In this document: piece by piece, positions 54,496-64,000 of the stretch
Layout: every line of letters starts with the position of its first letter
Numbering within the stretch: the stretch's first letter is position 1
NCBI RefSeq assembly: GCF_016097555.1
Contig: NC_054701.1
Coordinates: forward strand, 59,551,676 to 59,615,675
Direction: 5' to 3'
From: Gigantopelta aegis
Taxonomy: Eukaryota > Mollusca > Gastropoda > Neomphalida > Peltospiridae
Length of the DNA stretch: 64,000 nucleotides
Notes under the pieces: model-generated
What the model was told of the DNA's origin: nothing
Database searches by the model: none
The model's input: the letters and a program-made list of their open reading frames with translations, nothing else
Made by a program: the position numbers and the translations under genes

Positions 54496-55545
54496 CCCAG
54501 ATTACACAGATACTGGTTTTACAAGTCCACTGAATGTGGAATTGATTAATTTATAGTTATCACAAATATGTATAAAATTGTGAAATATTGTACTTGCAAC
54601 TTTGAGAATGCTTCTTTAGCAATTTACAGTAAATTAAAGGAAATGTCACCCTTATGACACAACTCTTATTATGCCTGCATTTAAAACTTACACATGTCTA
54701 AAATATATTTGGCATTAATGTTTGCCTAACTTGTAAATGTGCACCATTTGCAAATTGGCAAAATGCACTTAATTTGCACCTGTTTGTTTTCATCCCTGTA
54801 ATGCAGTAAAATCTGTGTGTGAAAAGACATGGCTGTTGTGGGTGGGAGTCCAATTTAATCTGTTTGCTGTCTTTGCTATGCTTGGTGTGATTTCCCATGT
54901 CAAATCGACATTCAGTGTATTTACTCGTACGTTATTTGGTCAGTCCAACTATAGTCCATCCCATCATTCTATAAACATATTTTTTGTAAATAATTTCAGT
55001 TTGGTTTGAAATAATAAGAAAAGTGAAAGTGTTTTGGAAATGACAAAAATATACTATTTGTGTGTGCAATTTGCAAATCATTAGGCTCAGAAATAAATAA
55101 CTTGTAGTAACTTCCATAGAATGAAAAAAAGGTGTTCCCTGTGGGACGGACTATAGATGATCAGTGTGCCAATATGACTAGCCCAGCTTTTGTCAATAGC
55201 TACCCACAAGAATTATAGAATAACCTTTTTAAAAACTGCTGTTAATTGTCACACACATTGTTAATACGGGTTTTTTTATAGAAAATTTTGGAATGTACTC
55301 TGAACAGAAGAAACCCTCATGGGAAATATGCAGAAATAATTAATAAGCACACATTGCCAATACATTTCTGCTATTGAAATTTGATGAATACTCTGATGGC
55401 AGAAGAAATCTGCATCGGAAATATGCAGAAATAACAAATATAAGTCGGTGCTGGAACTTTTAAGGAGTGTGATGAATGTGAGTGTGATGGTATAGTTTGT
55501 TTGTTGTTGTTTAATAATAGTATAAAAGTGTTAAATCCATTGCAT
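54496..55545. other. No recognisable gene
   Basis: 55300-55430 holds two related phrases with 'gaaatatgcagaaataa'. No coding family. Confidence 0.4.
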
Positions 55546-55546
55546 G

Positions 55547-55580
55547 GTTGGGGGGGGGGGGGGGGGGGTGGGGTGGGGGG
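55547..55580. repeat. G-rich run
   Basis: Nearly uninterrupted G over about 30 bp. Confidence 0.9.
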
Positions 55581-55857
55581 TTTATTGGGTTGCCTGTTGC
55601 ATCATTTTAAAAAAGGTTTTAAAAGTAATTGTGTTTCAAACATGAGGTATATATGCCAATTTATCTACATACATCCAGACGGTTTCATTCTTATTTTAAA
55701 AGTATATTTTTGTTACTGGACGAAGGAAATAACCAGATCAAATGGTAGAACTTGCATTGATTTATAAAAGACAAATAATAATAGCTTTTGTACTTTTCAA
55801 GGTTTTTACAAACATCGACACCATATTCGTAGAGGATAATAAATGAGTTGTCAGGTA

Positions 55858-55955
55858 TTATCTAATTTATGTCCCGAGTGAAATAATTTCCACTTAATTG
55901 TCACAATCTTTAGCAAGTAGCAAATGAAAATTATTTCACAAGGGACATAAATTTA
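55858..55955. mobile_element. Small hairpin MITE (about 100 bp)
   Basis: 'atttatgtcccgagtgaaat' is inverted as 'atttcacaagggacataaat'. Arms are about 30 bp. Confidence 0.8.
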
Positions 55956-55960
55956 ATAAT

Positions 55961-56388
55961 AAAAACTAGCAGGGAACCTTTGTTCAGTACAGAACCGTAC
56001 CCTGATCATAATCCTAGCGGGGGCACTATACTTTTTATAAATAAATGAAACACTATACAAATTAAACCCTGAGATGTGTATGCTATTTTCTGGAGTACAA
56101 AAAACAAAAAGTTCGATTCTGCCCCCCCTGAGGTACAGCCCTGCAGTATAGCATTGTGATTCACTATGCAAATTTCAGAGATTGTTACACAATTTTAAAA
56201 TGTTAGACTCCTGTTTAAATGTAGTTTGTTAAAAAGTTATTTCAGTACATTGTATAATGAAATACCAATTTATTACAAAATTTAAAAATTAAAACAGAGT
56301 AAACCAAATTCTTTAAACTATGTGATGTCATATGCCAAATTGTGATGATGTCATATTTAGTAAGGATGTGTGATGTTACCGGTATATA
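55961..56388. other. No recognisable gene
   Basis: 56145-56200 weakly resembles 22290-22330 ('gattca..gagat'). Confidence 0.35.
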
Positions 56389-56390
56389 TA

Positions 56391-57625
56391 CAAAGGTGGA
56401 ATAAAATGTTTTACGCCTAACTATGATGAAGTGCTGCTGGAGCAATGAAGCTTGGTAGGCAAATAATTCAGCTCTTCTGATGACTAACTAGCTATTTTGT
56501 TTCAAGTTCAAAACATCTTTGGTGACTGCAGCAGGACTTTGAAGTTCAGAGGTATCAACTTTTCGTGAAAATGGAGAAAACTGAGTACCGGGCCGTCATC
56601 AAGTATCTGAATTTTAAAGAGTTAACTCTCATGCAAATCCATGCCGATATGGTCAGTACATTAGGAAATAGTGCTCCCTCATTTGCCACTGTGAAAAGGT
56701 GGGCAGCAGAATTCAAGAGGGGTAGAAAAAGCATTGAAGATGAACCAAGATCTGGCAGGCCTTCAACTGCCTCCACACAGGAATACATTAATCCTGTACA
56801 CCAAATGGTGATGGATGATAAACAATTAACTATTCACTCCATAGCTGCTGCCATTGGCATCTCCCATGAGCGAGTCAAGAACATTCTAACCAAAGAACTT
56901 GGAATGCCAAAGGTTTCTGCTTGATGGAAAACTTGGAGCTTTTTGAAGCAGATCCAGCTGATTGCATTGAACATTATTTGACTGAGGATGAGTGTTGGGT
57001 CCATCACTTCAAACCAGAGACCAAAAAACAGTCCATGCATTGGAAACACCCAGCGTCACTTCCTCCAAAGAAGGCAACGGTCATTTCATCTGCTGGAAAA
57101 GTGATGGCCTCAATGTTTTTGGATGCCAAGGGGGTTGTGTTTGTGGACTACCTTCCAAAAGGCCAGACCATCAATGGGAAGTACTATGCCAACTTGCTAA
57201 GGCAGCTGCATGAAGCTATCAAGAAGAAAAGAAAAGGGAAGTTGACAAAAGGTGTCTTGTTCCACCAGGACAACGCCGCCTCTCACAAGTCCATCATTGC
57301 AATAGCTACTGTCCATAACTGGCTTCAGCCTCATTCAGCATCCACCATACTCCCCTGATCTGGCACCCTCAGACTTCCATCTCTTCCCAAACATGAAGAA
57401 ACACTTAGCTGGCAAGCATTTTCATGCTGATGATGTCAAAACTGCCGTTCAAGACTTCTTTGAGGGGCAAGAAAAAACCTTTTACAAAGCAGGGATCCAG
57501 GTTCTGCAGTGCCGCTGGCAGAAATGTGTGGACCGTCAAGGGGACTATGTTGAAAAATAACTAGTGAAGAAACTCATTCCAAAAGTGCAGCATAATTAGG
57601 CTCAAAATATTTCATCCAACCCTCG
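56391..57625 (+). mobile_element. mariner transposon (1235 bp), inactive
   Basis: TIRs CAAAGGTGGAATAAAATGTT and CGAGGGTTGGATGAAATATT (inverted) continue through 'gcctaa.tatg'. TA at 56389-56390 and 57626-57627. Internal transposase pseudogene. Confidence 0.93.
56571..57560 (+). pseudogene. mariner transposase (DD34D), broken by deletion and frameshift
   Basis: MEKTEYRAVIKYLNFKELT starts the HTH region. KRWAAEFKRGRKSIEDEPRS and GRPSTA are classic mariner motifs, followed by the second HTH up to KELGMPKVSA. A stop then appears because about 15-20 codons (the usual WVPRML segment and what follows) are deleted. Another frame resumes at NLELFEADPADC. Catalytic D in EDECWVHHF, D in HQDNAASHK and, after a second indel near 57330, D in YSPDLAPSDFHLF are all present. 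It ends at TAA 57558-57560. Related to the mariner group from which SETMAR was domesticated; this copy shows no sign of domestication. Confidence 0.93.
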
Positions 57626-57627
57626 TA

Positions 57628-58363
57628 TATACATGTAGTACTGGTATGATATATTTTGGTAAATAATATATATATTACAATATGCCATACTTGTACCAAT
57701 TCACTTGCTAATTTCCATATTTCATGTTTATTGTCAGGTGGAAACCTCTATCTCTTAGATTCCTTAAAAGCAGTTGACAGTGCTGTAAAGTGGAATATTT
57801 GACGCCCTTGTTTACGAGAGCTTTATCACTGAGTTACACCTGCTCCTGACCAGGTCTATAATTACTTGAGTCCACAGATGTTATACATTTCAAACATAAT
57901 AAATAAACATCAAATGGAAATCAAAAATACAATCTACTTATTGATTCATAAACCACATGTAATAACAGCTGTTGTACTACTCAAGGTTTTGACAAATGCT
58001 AACACCATTATATAATTATATATATATGGGGCATTGAATTTTGAGATTTTAATATTTTTTTCAAGAATTCCATCAGAATCATAAACATAATTTAATATAG
58101 ATGTTTTGGGATTCTGTCTCATAATCTTATGCTTCCGACTCAAAATCAGGGATTCACAGAAGCACTGAATCGTGCTAAATTAATTCACAGCCTGTATATA
58201 CAGTACCTTTATGTTCATTGTACAGTGAAACTGGGATTTTTTCATGCCATTGTACGTATGCCTATTTTTAATATTCCAAGAAATCAAAGATGACTCATAA
58301 AACTTGTAAAACGTTGCACTGTACGTTTTTGGTCTAAAAAAAATATAATTGTTGTTCAAGTCC
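57628..58363. other. No recognisable gene
   Basis: 57957-58010 ('ctcaaggttttgacaaa..aacaccat') resembles 55781-55835; an unclassified short repeat pair. Confidence 0.35.
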
Positions 58364-60975
58364 ATTACTCGTTCCAGCCAGTGCTCCACAACTGGTATAA
58401 CAAAGGTTGTGGTATGTACTATCCTGTCTGTGGGATGGTGCATATAAAAGATCCCTTGCTGCTAATCGAAAAGAGTAGCCCATGAAGTGGTGACAGCGGG
58501 TTTCTTCTCTCAATATCTGTGTGGTCCTTAACAATATGTCTGATGCCATTGTTAAGGATAAATAAAATTAGTCCAGGAGCCAGGTCGATTTATCTATGTC
58601 AGAGAGTCAGGAAGGTTTGAACATTGATTCTTATGTAACAATATGTGTAGATTTCAGATCTGCAACTCTTACTTGTCTAAACCTGTACATTAATTGGGAA
58701 TTTGCATATTTGTAATGGTACATCAAAGTCAATTTGTGTTCGATCTGCTGCTACCCCAAAACAATAGTCCACGGGACACAGACCCCAAATTTCAGCTATA
58801 GGGGAGATTAAACTCTTTAAAAATGTTTTTTGTGATGCTTAATATCCAAACTTTCCATTTTGATTTGCTGGACTTTCATACTTGGTCAATTTGACCTACA
58901 TTTTCAAGATCAAATGAAGGTCATTGTTTCTGAATATATAATATGCTGTAAATGACACAAATCATTTGTTTCTTTTAATTCTTTCCAATAATATTGGTCA
59001 ATAATGTTCATATTATGACTTTGGTTTATAGATATATCTATTACACATCTAGTAGGGGTGATTCCTGATTGACATTTTAGGGGCAGGTCCATAATTTAAC
59101 GAAAGGGGGAGATGTTTAGGTAAAGGTTACGTCCACATTTTGGGACATGGTTTGTTAGAAATGGGTACCATTGCTTACTGAGATCTGTACAGGGTATGGT
59201 TTATAGTGAGGATGGGTGCGGTTTATGGTAAGGGTAGGTACCCATGCAAACGTGACCTTTAAATGTCATTTTGGAGGTAATTTAAGGTCATTTAGTGTCA
59301 AAGTAGGGAAAATTTAAGTTTTTACATTTTTTACAACCTTGAGGGTAGGGCTTTTTACAATTATGCTACATAAGGTTTACTCTTAATAGATATGATTACA
59401 TTAGATCATTACAGTGTACAAGCATACTATGGGGAATCTTGACATTAAAATGAATTTATCTCGAAACAATGTGTTTGCAAGTGTTTAAAACATGGGGTTT
59501 TTTTTAATTAATGGTACCCATCATGCTTACTGAGATCTGTGCAGGATACGGTTTATGCTGAGAGTAGGTACCCACGCTAAATTGACCTTTATTGAGATCT
59601 ATGTAGAGTATGGTTTATGGTAAAGGTAGGTACTCATGCCATTTTGACCTTTTGGGTGTCATTTTTTAAGCTAGATACTGTATGTAGATAACTGGCACTA
59701 CAATGCATACAAACTGACAGGCTATTATAATTTGCATTGGTATAGCAGTTATGAAAAATAAACCTGGTCCCCTAAGATCATTGTAACTGCACACCTAACA
59801 TACACTTACGGTAATCTTGGCACTAAGATTGCGTGTGTGTTAGCTGGGAATGTGCATGTTTTTAATGGTATGTCGAAATTGTTTCCTCTGTCAGCCCCTA
59901 CCCAGAGACAAAGAAGTACTCATTAAATTGATTGTTTCTCAACCTGAATAAAGTCAAATGATATTTTTAAGTTAACTAATTGTTCCAAAGATGTTTATGA
60001 ATGAAAATATGAAATATAAATTTATATATGTTTTGTATAATCTTTGGTTTTGGTGTAAAATGAAATGAAATCTGTCTTTCTAAACGACTAGGCAAATACA
60101 ATTTCAGACATGTTTTGTTAGAAATGGGGACACATGCTTAATGCTATATTGTGTAAGGTTTACAAAGAGTGTAGGTACCCCGTCATGTTAAGATCATTTA
60201 AAGTCATTTGGCACAAATTAAGAAAAATTATTATTATTATTATTGTCTGTTTGTTTGTTTTGGGGTATTGTTTTTGTTTGGGGGGTTTTGGGGGGAGTGG
60301 TTGAATATCATCAATATTTAAGTTATAATGTTATTATCTAATTAAAGTCAATATAACTGTTTATTCTAGCAACAAAATGTGGACGTAATCTTTTCCTAAG
60401 CATCTCCCCCTTTCGTCAAATTATGGATCTGCCCCTGAAATTTCAATCCAGAAGCACCCCTACTAAATGTGTAATGGATATATCTATAAACCAAAGTCAT
60501 AATATGACCATTATTGATCAATTTTATTGGAAAGAATTAAAAGGAACCAATGATTTGTCATTTACAGCATATTATATATTCAGAAATAATGACCTTCATT
60601 TGACCTTGAAAATGTAGGTCAAATTGACCAATTATGAAAATCCAGCAAATCAAAATGCAAAGTTTGGATATTTAGTGTCACAAAAAGCATTTTTAAAGAG
60701 TTCAATCTCCCTTATAACTGAAATTGGAGTCTGTCCCGTGGACTTGTTTTTGGGTAACAGCAGATCAAACACAAATTGATCTTGACGTACCATTAAAAGT
60801 ATGCAAATTCCCAATTAACATACATGTTTAGGCAAATAAGAACTACAGATCTGAAATCTACACATATTCTTACATAAGAATCAATGTTCAAACCTTCCTG
60901 ACTCACCGACATAGATAAATTGACATGGTCTTGTACTAAATGTGTTGAGTGCGTCGTTAAATAAAACATTTACTT
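58364..60975 (+). mobile_element. SINE (tail A) split by a foldback element
   Basis: Head-1 end, core and tail A run to 58566 (ggataaataaaat). The last piece, 'aaatgtgttgagtgcgtcgt..aaaacattta', is at 60933-60975. Together they rebuild one truncated SINE. Confidence 0.88.
58567..60932. mobile_element. Foldback element with about 560-bp terminal inverted repeats (2.37 kb)
   Basis: Arms 58567-59145 and about 60375-60932 are inverted throughout: TAGTCCAGGAGCCAGGTCGA / TAGTACAAGACCATGTCAAT, 'gattcttatgtaa', 'gtaggggtg', 'cgaaagggggagatg'. TA, or AAAT, is the likely target duplication. The 1.2-kb interior has three to four diverged direct repeats (cttactgagatctgt; ggtttatggtaa; gtaggtaccc). No transposase frame. 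Confidence 0.9.
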
Positions 60976-62031
60976 CAAGTCCTTTGCAATTAATGCTGTA
61001 ACTATATTTGCATGCTACAAAATTAGGATACAATTACAAACCCATTTTTCAATGGAGTTTTGTTTATACATGCAAGCAGGTGAAGCTAGCTAACACGTCT
61101 GGTGTAGCACCGAGACCAAGTAAAATGTAATGATTGAATTATATCCCTTAATGGTCCCATGGTACTCGGTCCAACTTATCTGCTGGTATGGAAACCAAGT
61201 AATCAAATCGGTTGGCACTGATGGCAGACGATAAGGGATTCACTCGAGAGATGATGTTTTGTGCTGGGTCTCTCAGTGGTCTAAATATGTTAGGTTACAA
61301 GCTGAATTTACATAATTTCTCTGACAATGTGAACTGATTGAGTTTGCATGGATAAGCCACCATGTTTATCAGCTGAAGAACAACAGTGATTTCTCCGTTA
61401 GCCTCAAGGTAATAAAAAGTCCTCACATTCTGAAGCCTAATTGTTTTGGGGCTTTTTTGGGCATGTATGTTTATCCCTTCATTGTTGAGCATTTAAATAT
61501 TTGAATACAGTCATGTACTGTACTACCCTTTGTAGCTCAGTGGGTTAAAGGTCATGGTCACATTGATTTTTGTTTTTAAACTAACTAGAAAATACATTGA
61601 GAATATATTTTAAATGGTGTTATTAAGTTTGGAAAATGTGATTGTGCATCATCAATTCAGGTACATGTACTAAAGATTATTTATTTTCCCATTGAATAAC
61701 ATGCATTGTAGGTTGAAAATAGATAATGTGTCATGGTAGACTACTTATTTGAAGGTATATTTATATGGATCAAAGGTCAATAGAAAAATGTCGGCTGTTT
61801 TGTTTTGTTTTGTTCTTTGAATGATCCAGCCCACAACACATTTTTTTTATGTGTGTGTTTTTTCCTTGATTTATTTTTATTCTCTAGTTTTATAGTGGGG
61901 GAAAAAATCTGAACAAAATTTAAAAAGAAAAGAAAGAAAAAGTGATGGTGATTTTTATGCATTTTGACCAGATTACAGCAAATTATATTTGTATAAGATT
62001 GCACTTAATGAAATAGATTTATTGTGGTGGA
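60976..62031. other. No recognisable gene
   Basis: AT-rich with several homopolymer tracts. A minus ORF at 61295-61492 is unassigned. Confidence 0.4.
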
Positions 62032-62050
62032 GGGGGGGGGGGGGGGGGGA
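62032..62050. repeat. Poly-G run
   Basis: About 19 G. Confidence 0.9.
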
Positions 62051-62184
62051 ATGGTGAGTGCAAGTTGTAACTCACAAGTAGCCTAGCTAGAAGTCAAAAA
62101 TTGTCTGTTATGCCAAGAGTCCCATCAGTTGGGTTTTTCTCTATCCCAACTGGTGATTCAGTATATTTGAAGTCCTGTGTATGG

Positions 62185-62507
62185 AGAGGTAAGACGTAGC
62201 CCAGTGGCAAAGCATTCGCTTGATGCGCAGGATGTCTGGATCGATTCCCATCAGTGGGCCCATTGGGCTATTTCTCGTTCCAGCCAGTGCACCATGACTG
62301 GTATATGAAAGGCTGGGGTATATGCTATCCTGTCTATGAGATGGTGCATATAAAAGATCCCTTGCTGCTGATTGAAAAGAGTAACCCATGAAGTGGTGAC
62401 AGCAGGTTTCCTCCCTCAATATCTGTGTGGTCCTTAACCATATGTCTGATGCCATATAACCGTAAATGTGTTGAGTACGTCGTTAAATAAAACATTTCCT
62501 TCCTTCT
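62185..62507 (+). mobile_element. Full-length SINE: head 1, tail A, 12-bp TSD
   Basis: 'gacgtagcccagtggcaaag' head, core and tail A with (CCTT) end. TCCTGTGTATGG at 62173-62184 and 62508-62519. Confidence 0.95.
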
Positions 62508-62519
62508 TCCTGTGTATGG

Positions 62520-62970
62520 CTTGTGATTACTATTGATGTCCCATTATTGTTAACTGGTATAAGTGTGTGGCAGCAGCAGGTTTCTCACAAGAGTAAGTAT
62601 CACCGTTACCATATGTTAGACACAACCACTCCTTTCCCTTCCTTTCTATCCTGACATCCAAAACAAATTATATCCCAAATAATTGATTTAATTTCCTTTA
62701 TAATTTGGATAATGGAAATAAAAGTGTTGTTAAATATGTCTCTGCTTTTATGGAATAACATTTTTTTCCCCACATCCCAAAGAACCACTGTCATTGATAT
62801 ATATGCTTTAAAGATGCAACATATGGTCTCATTTCCCAAGTTCTTCATAAAACCCCAAATAAAACATTGTCAACTATGGCAAATAAAAAGTTAGAAGGAC
62901 AGATTTCAGACTTTTGTATTTATGTGAGTTGTTGAGTTTGCATTTAAGAATTGTGAGTATATATATATAC
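62520..62970. other. No recognisable gene
   Basis: 62560-62630 faintly recalls a SINE core. Ends in a (TA)n tract at 62957-62969. Confidence 0.35.
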
Positions 62971-62973
62971 AGT

Positions 62974-63791
62974 AGAATCTCATTGGCTCGAACGCCCAAC
63001 GGTCGAACCTACCGGTATTCTCGAACCAAGAACAATGTCCCGATTTTTTCTCTCTATTAAACCCTTTTATTTTGGTGCTGATTGGTCGAATACCCCTAGG
63101 GTCGAACAGAAGCTTTCTCTCGAACCAGTTTATTAGTCCGAACTGTAAAATTAAACATATATAGCTCGAACGACTAAGTCGATCCGAAGAAATACAAAAA
63201 ATAATTTATATTTATTTACGAATTTTTCATTGACCCTTTCACGTCGGTCACAAAGTAAGTTAATATAAATTCGGAAGTGGAACGAATTAATCCTAGATCA
63301 AATGCCGGCTTCTCATGTTGTTTATTTAGCACCTATCGGTAATTATCTTTCTAGTACAGATAATAGTACTACGATAATCGTGAGCTGAATGAACCTTGCA
63401 TGAACCTTGCCTCCGCCTGTGCTTCATGCACTTTCATTCTTTTCTCAACGTTGTCAATACGTCGCAAAAGATTCTACAACAGCATAATAAAGAACGATTT
63501 TTTAAATTAATAAATATTTATAAATGCAGACTACCAGTGTGTTTGTTATTTGTTTATTCAACGCTGATAAATAATAGTTACAAATATGTATCTCATCCGA
63601 CATTTGAAGGCGACTTCGTTACTTATGAGTCAATCGGACCATCTCGCCCAAGCCAGTTTTACGGAAATATGCGAGGTATTCCGATTGGTTTTTGTGTTAC
63701 AGAAGCACCCGACAACGGCCGAATGCATGGTTCGAACTACCCGATGGGTCGAACAGACTTTGATGCACCGACAGTGTTCGAGCCAATGAGA

Positions 63792-63795
<4 letters not shown>
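62974..63795. mobile_element. pogo/Tigger-like non-autonomous element (822 bp)
   Basis: AGAATCTCATTGGCTCGAAC at 62974-62993 and its exact inverse at 63776-63795 (20 of 20). Subterminal 'ggtcgaac' and 'ctcgaac' repeats on both sides. Flanked by TA-rich tracts. The plus ORF at 63396-63797 is not a transposase. Confidence 0.9.

Positions 63796-63858
<63 letters not shown>
63796..63858. repeat. (AT)n microsatellite
   Basis: About 60 bp of alternating AT abutting the pogo-like element. Confidence 0.97.
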
Positions 63859-63865
63859 TGTATAT

Positions 63866-64000
63866 GTAAAGTTTGTTTTATTTAACGACACCACTAGAGT
63901 ACATTGATTAATTAATTATCGGCTATTAGATGTCAAACATTTGGTAATTCTTATATGTAGTCACCTGCTATATTTTTCCATTAGCAGCAAGGTATCTTTT
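63866..64000 (-). mobile_element. SINE tail B, running off the window end
   Basis: 'gtttgttttatttaacgaca', 'ggctattagatgtcaaacat' and the start of the core. Confidence 0.9.

Noticed and set aside
63396..63797. 133-codon ORF near the window end
   Set aside because: Runs through the right terminal repeat of a pogo-like element and shows no transposase motif.
1..64000. LTR retrotransposons, CRISPR arrays, rRNA, bacterial genes
   Set aside because: No paired LTRs with gag-pol, no regularly spaced repeats, no rRNA motifs and no operon structure were seen.

Overview
The window is nuclear DNA of an animal, most likely a marine mollusc. The evidence is spliceosomal introns (GT..AG), an AT-rich background, many microsatellites, and a dense load of SINEs, Tc1/mariner, pogo-like, hAT-like and TTAA-type DNA transposon remnants plus one LINE. 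The mollusc assignment rests on my recollection that the dominant SINE family (core around 'ggatcttttatatgcacc') is common in mollusc genomes; it is not provable here. No operons, rRNA, CRISPR arrays or functional tRNA genes were seen.

One host gene can be reconstructed with confidence, although none of its exons makes a convincing long ORF. It is a four-exon plus-strand CCDC86/Cgr1-family gene (ATG 5497, stop 14144, 125 residues), a nucleolar ribosome-biogenesis factor. All four splice junctions join in frame and the product runs from the family's 'KSGRVWK' motif to its 'KKKQLRKIEKR' end. CACGTG E-boxes lie 19 nt before the ATG and in intron 1. Its three introns (3113, 2587 and 2570 bp) are filled with transposons. 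A weaker candidate is a first exon at 30251-30305 with a signal-peptide-like reading frame, a TATA box about 300 bp upstream and a consensus GTAAGT donor.

Layout. 1-5 kb: direct repeats, a 372-bp TTAA MITE and a 5'-truncated minus-strand LINE with broken reverse transcriptase. 5.5-14.4 kb: CCDC86 with intronic inverted arrays of a GTTCGCCCCC motif, SINEs, MITEs and a Tc1 pseudogene carrying its own MITE. 14.8-21 kb: SINEs, a Tc1-like relic with about 180-bp TIRs, tandem repeats and two inverted-repeat elements. 21-30 kb: an unidentified GC-rich patch, microsatellites and five members of one MITE family (the first lies at 10 kb). 30-46 kb: the candidate exon, pogo-like elements, two copies of a 640-bp MITE, and an almost complete Tc1 (40460-41967). 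46-64 kb: SINEs of several kinds, a TTAA element inside a SINE, a small segmental duplication, a mariner, a 2.4-kb foldback element inside another SINE, and a pogo/Tigger-like element.

The main theme is nested transposition. SINE copies serve as datable landing sites for at least four later insertions. SINE heads and tails occur in all four combinations. TA-targeting transposons sit almost always in or beside (TA)n microsatellites.
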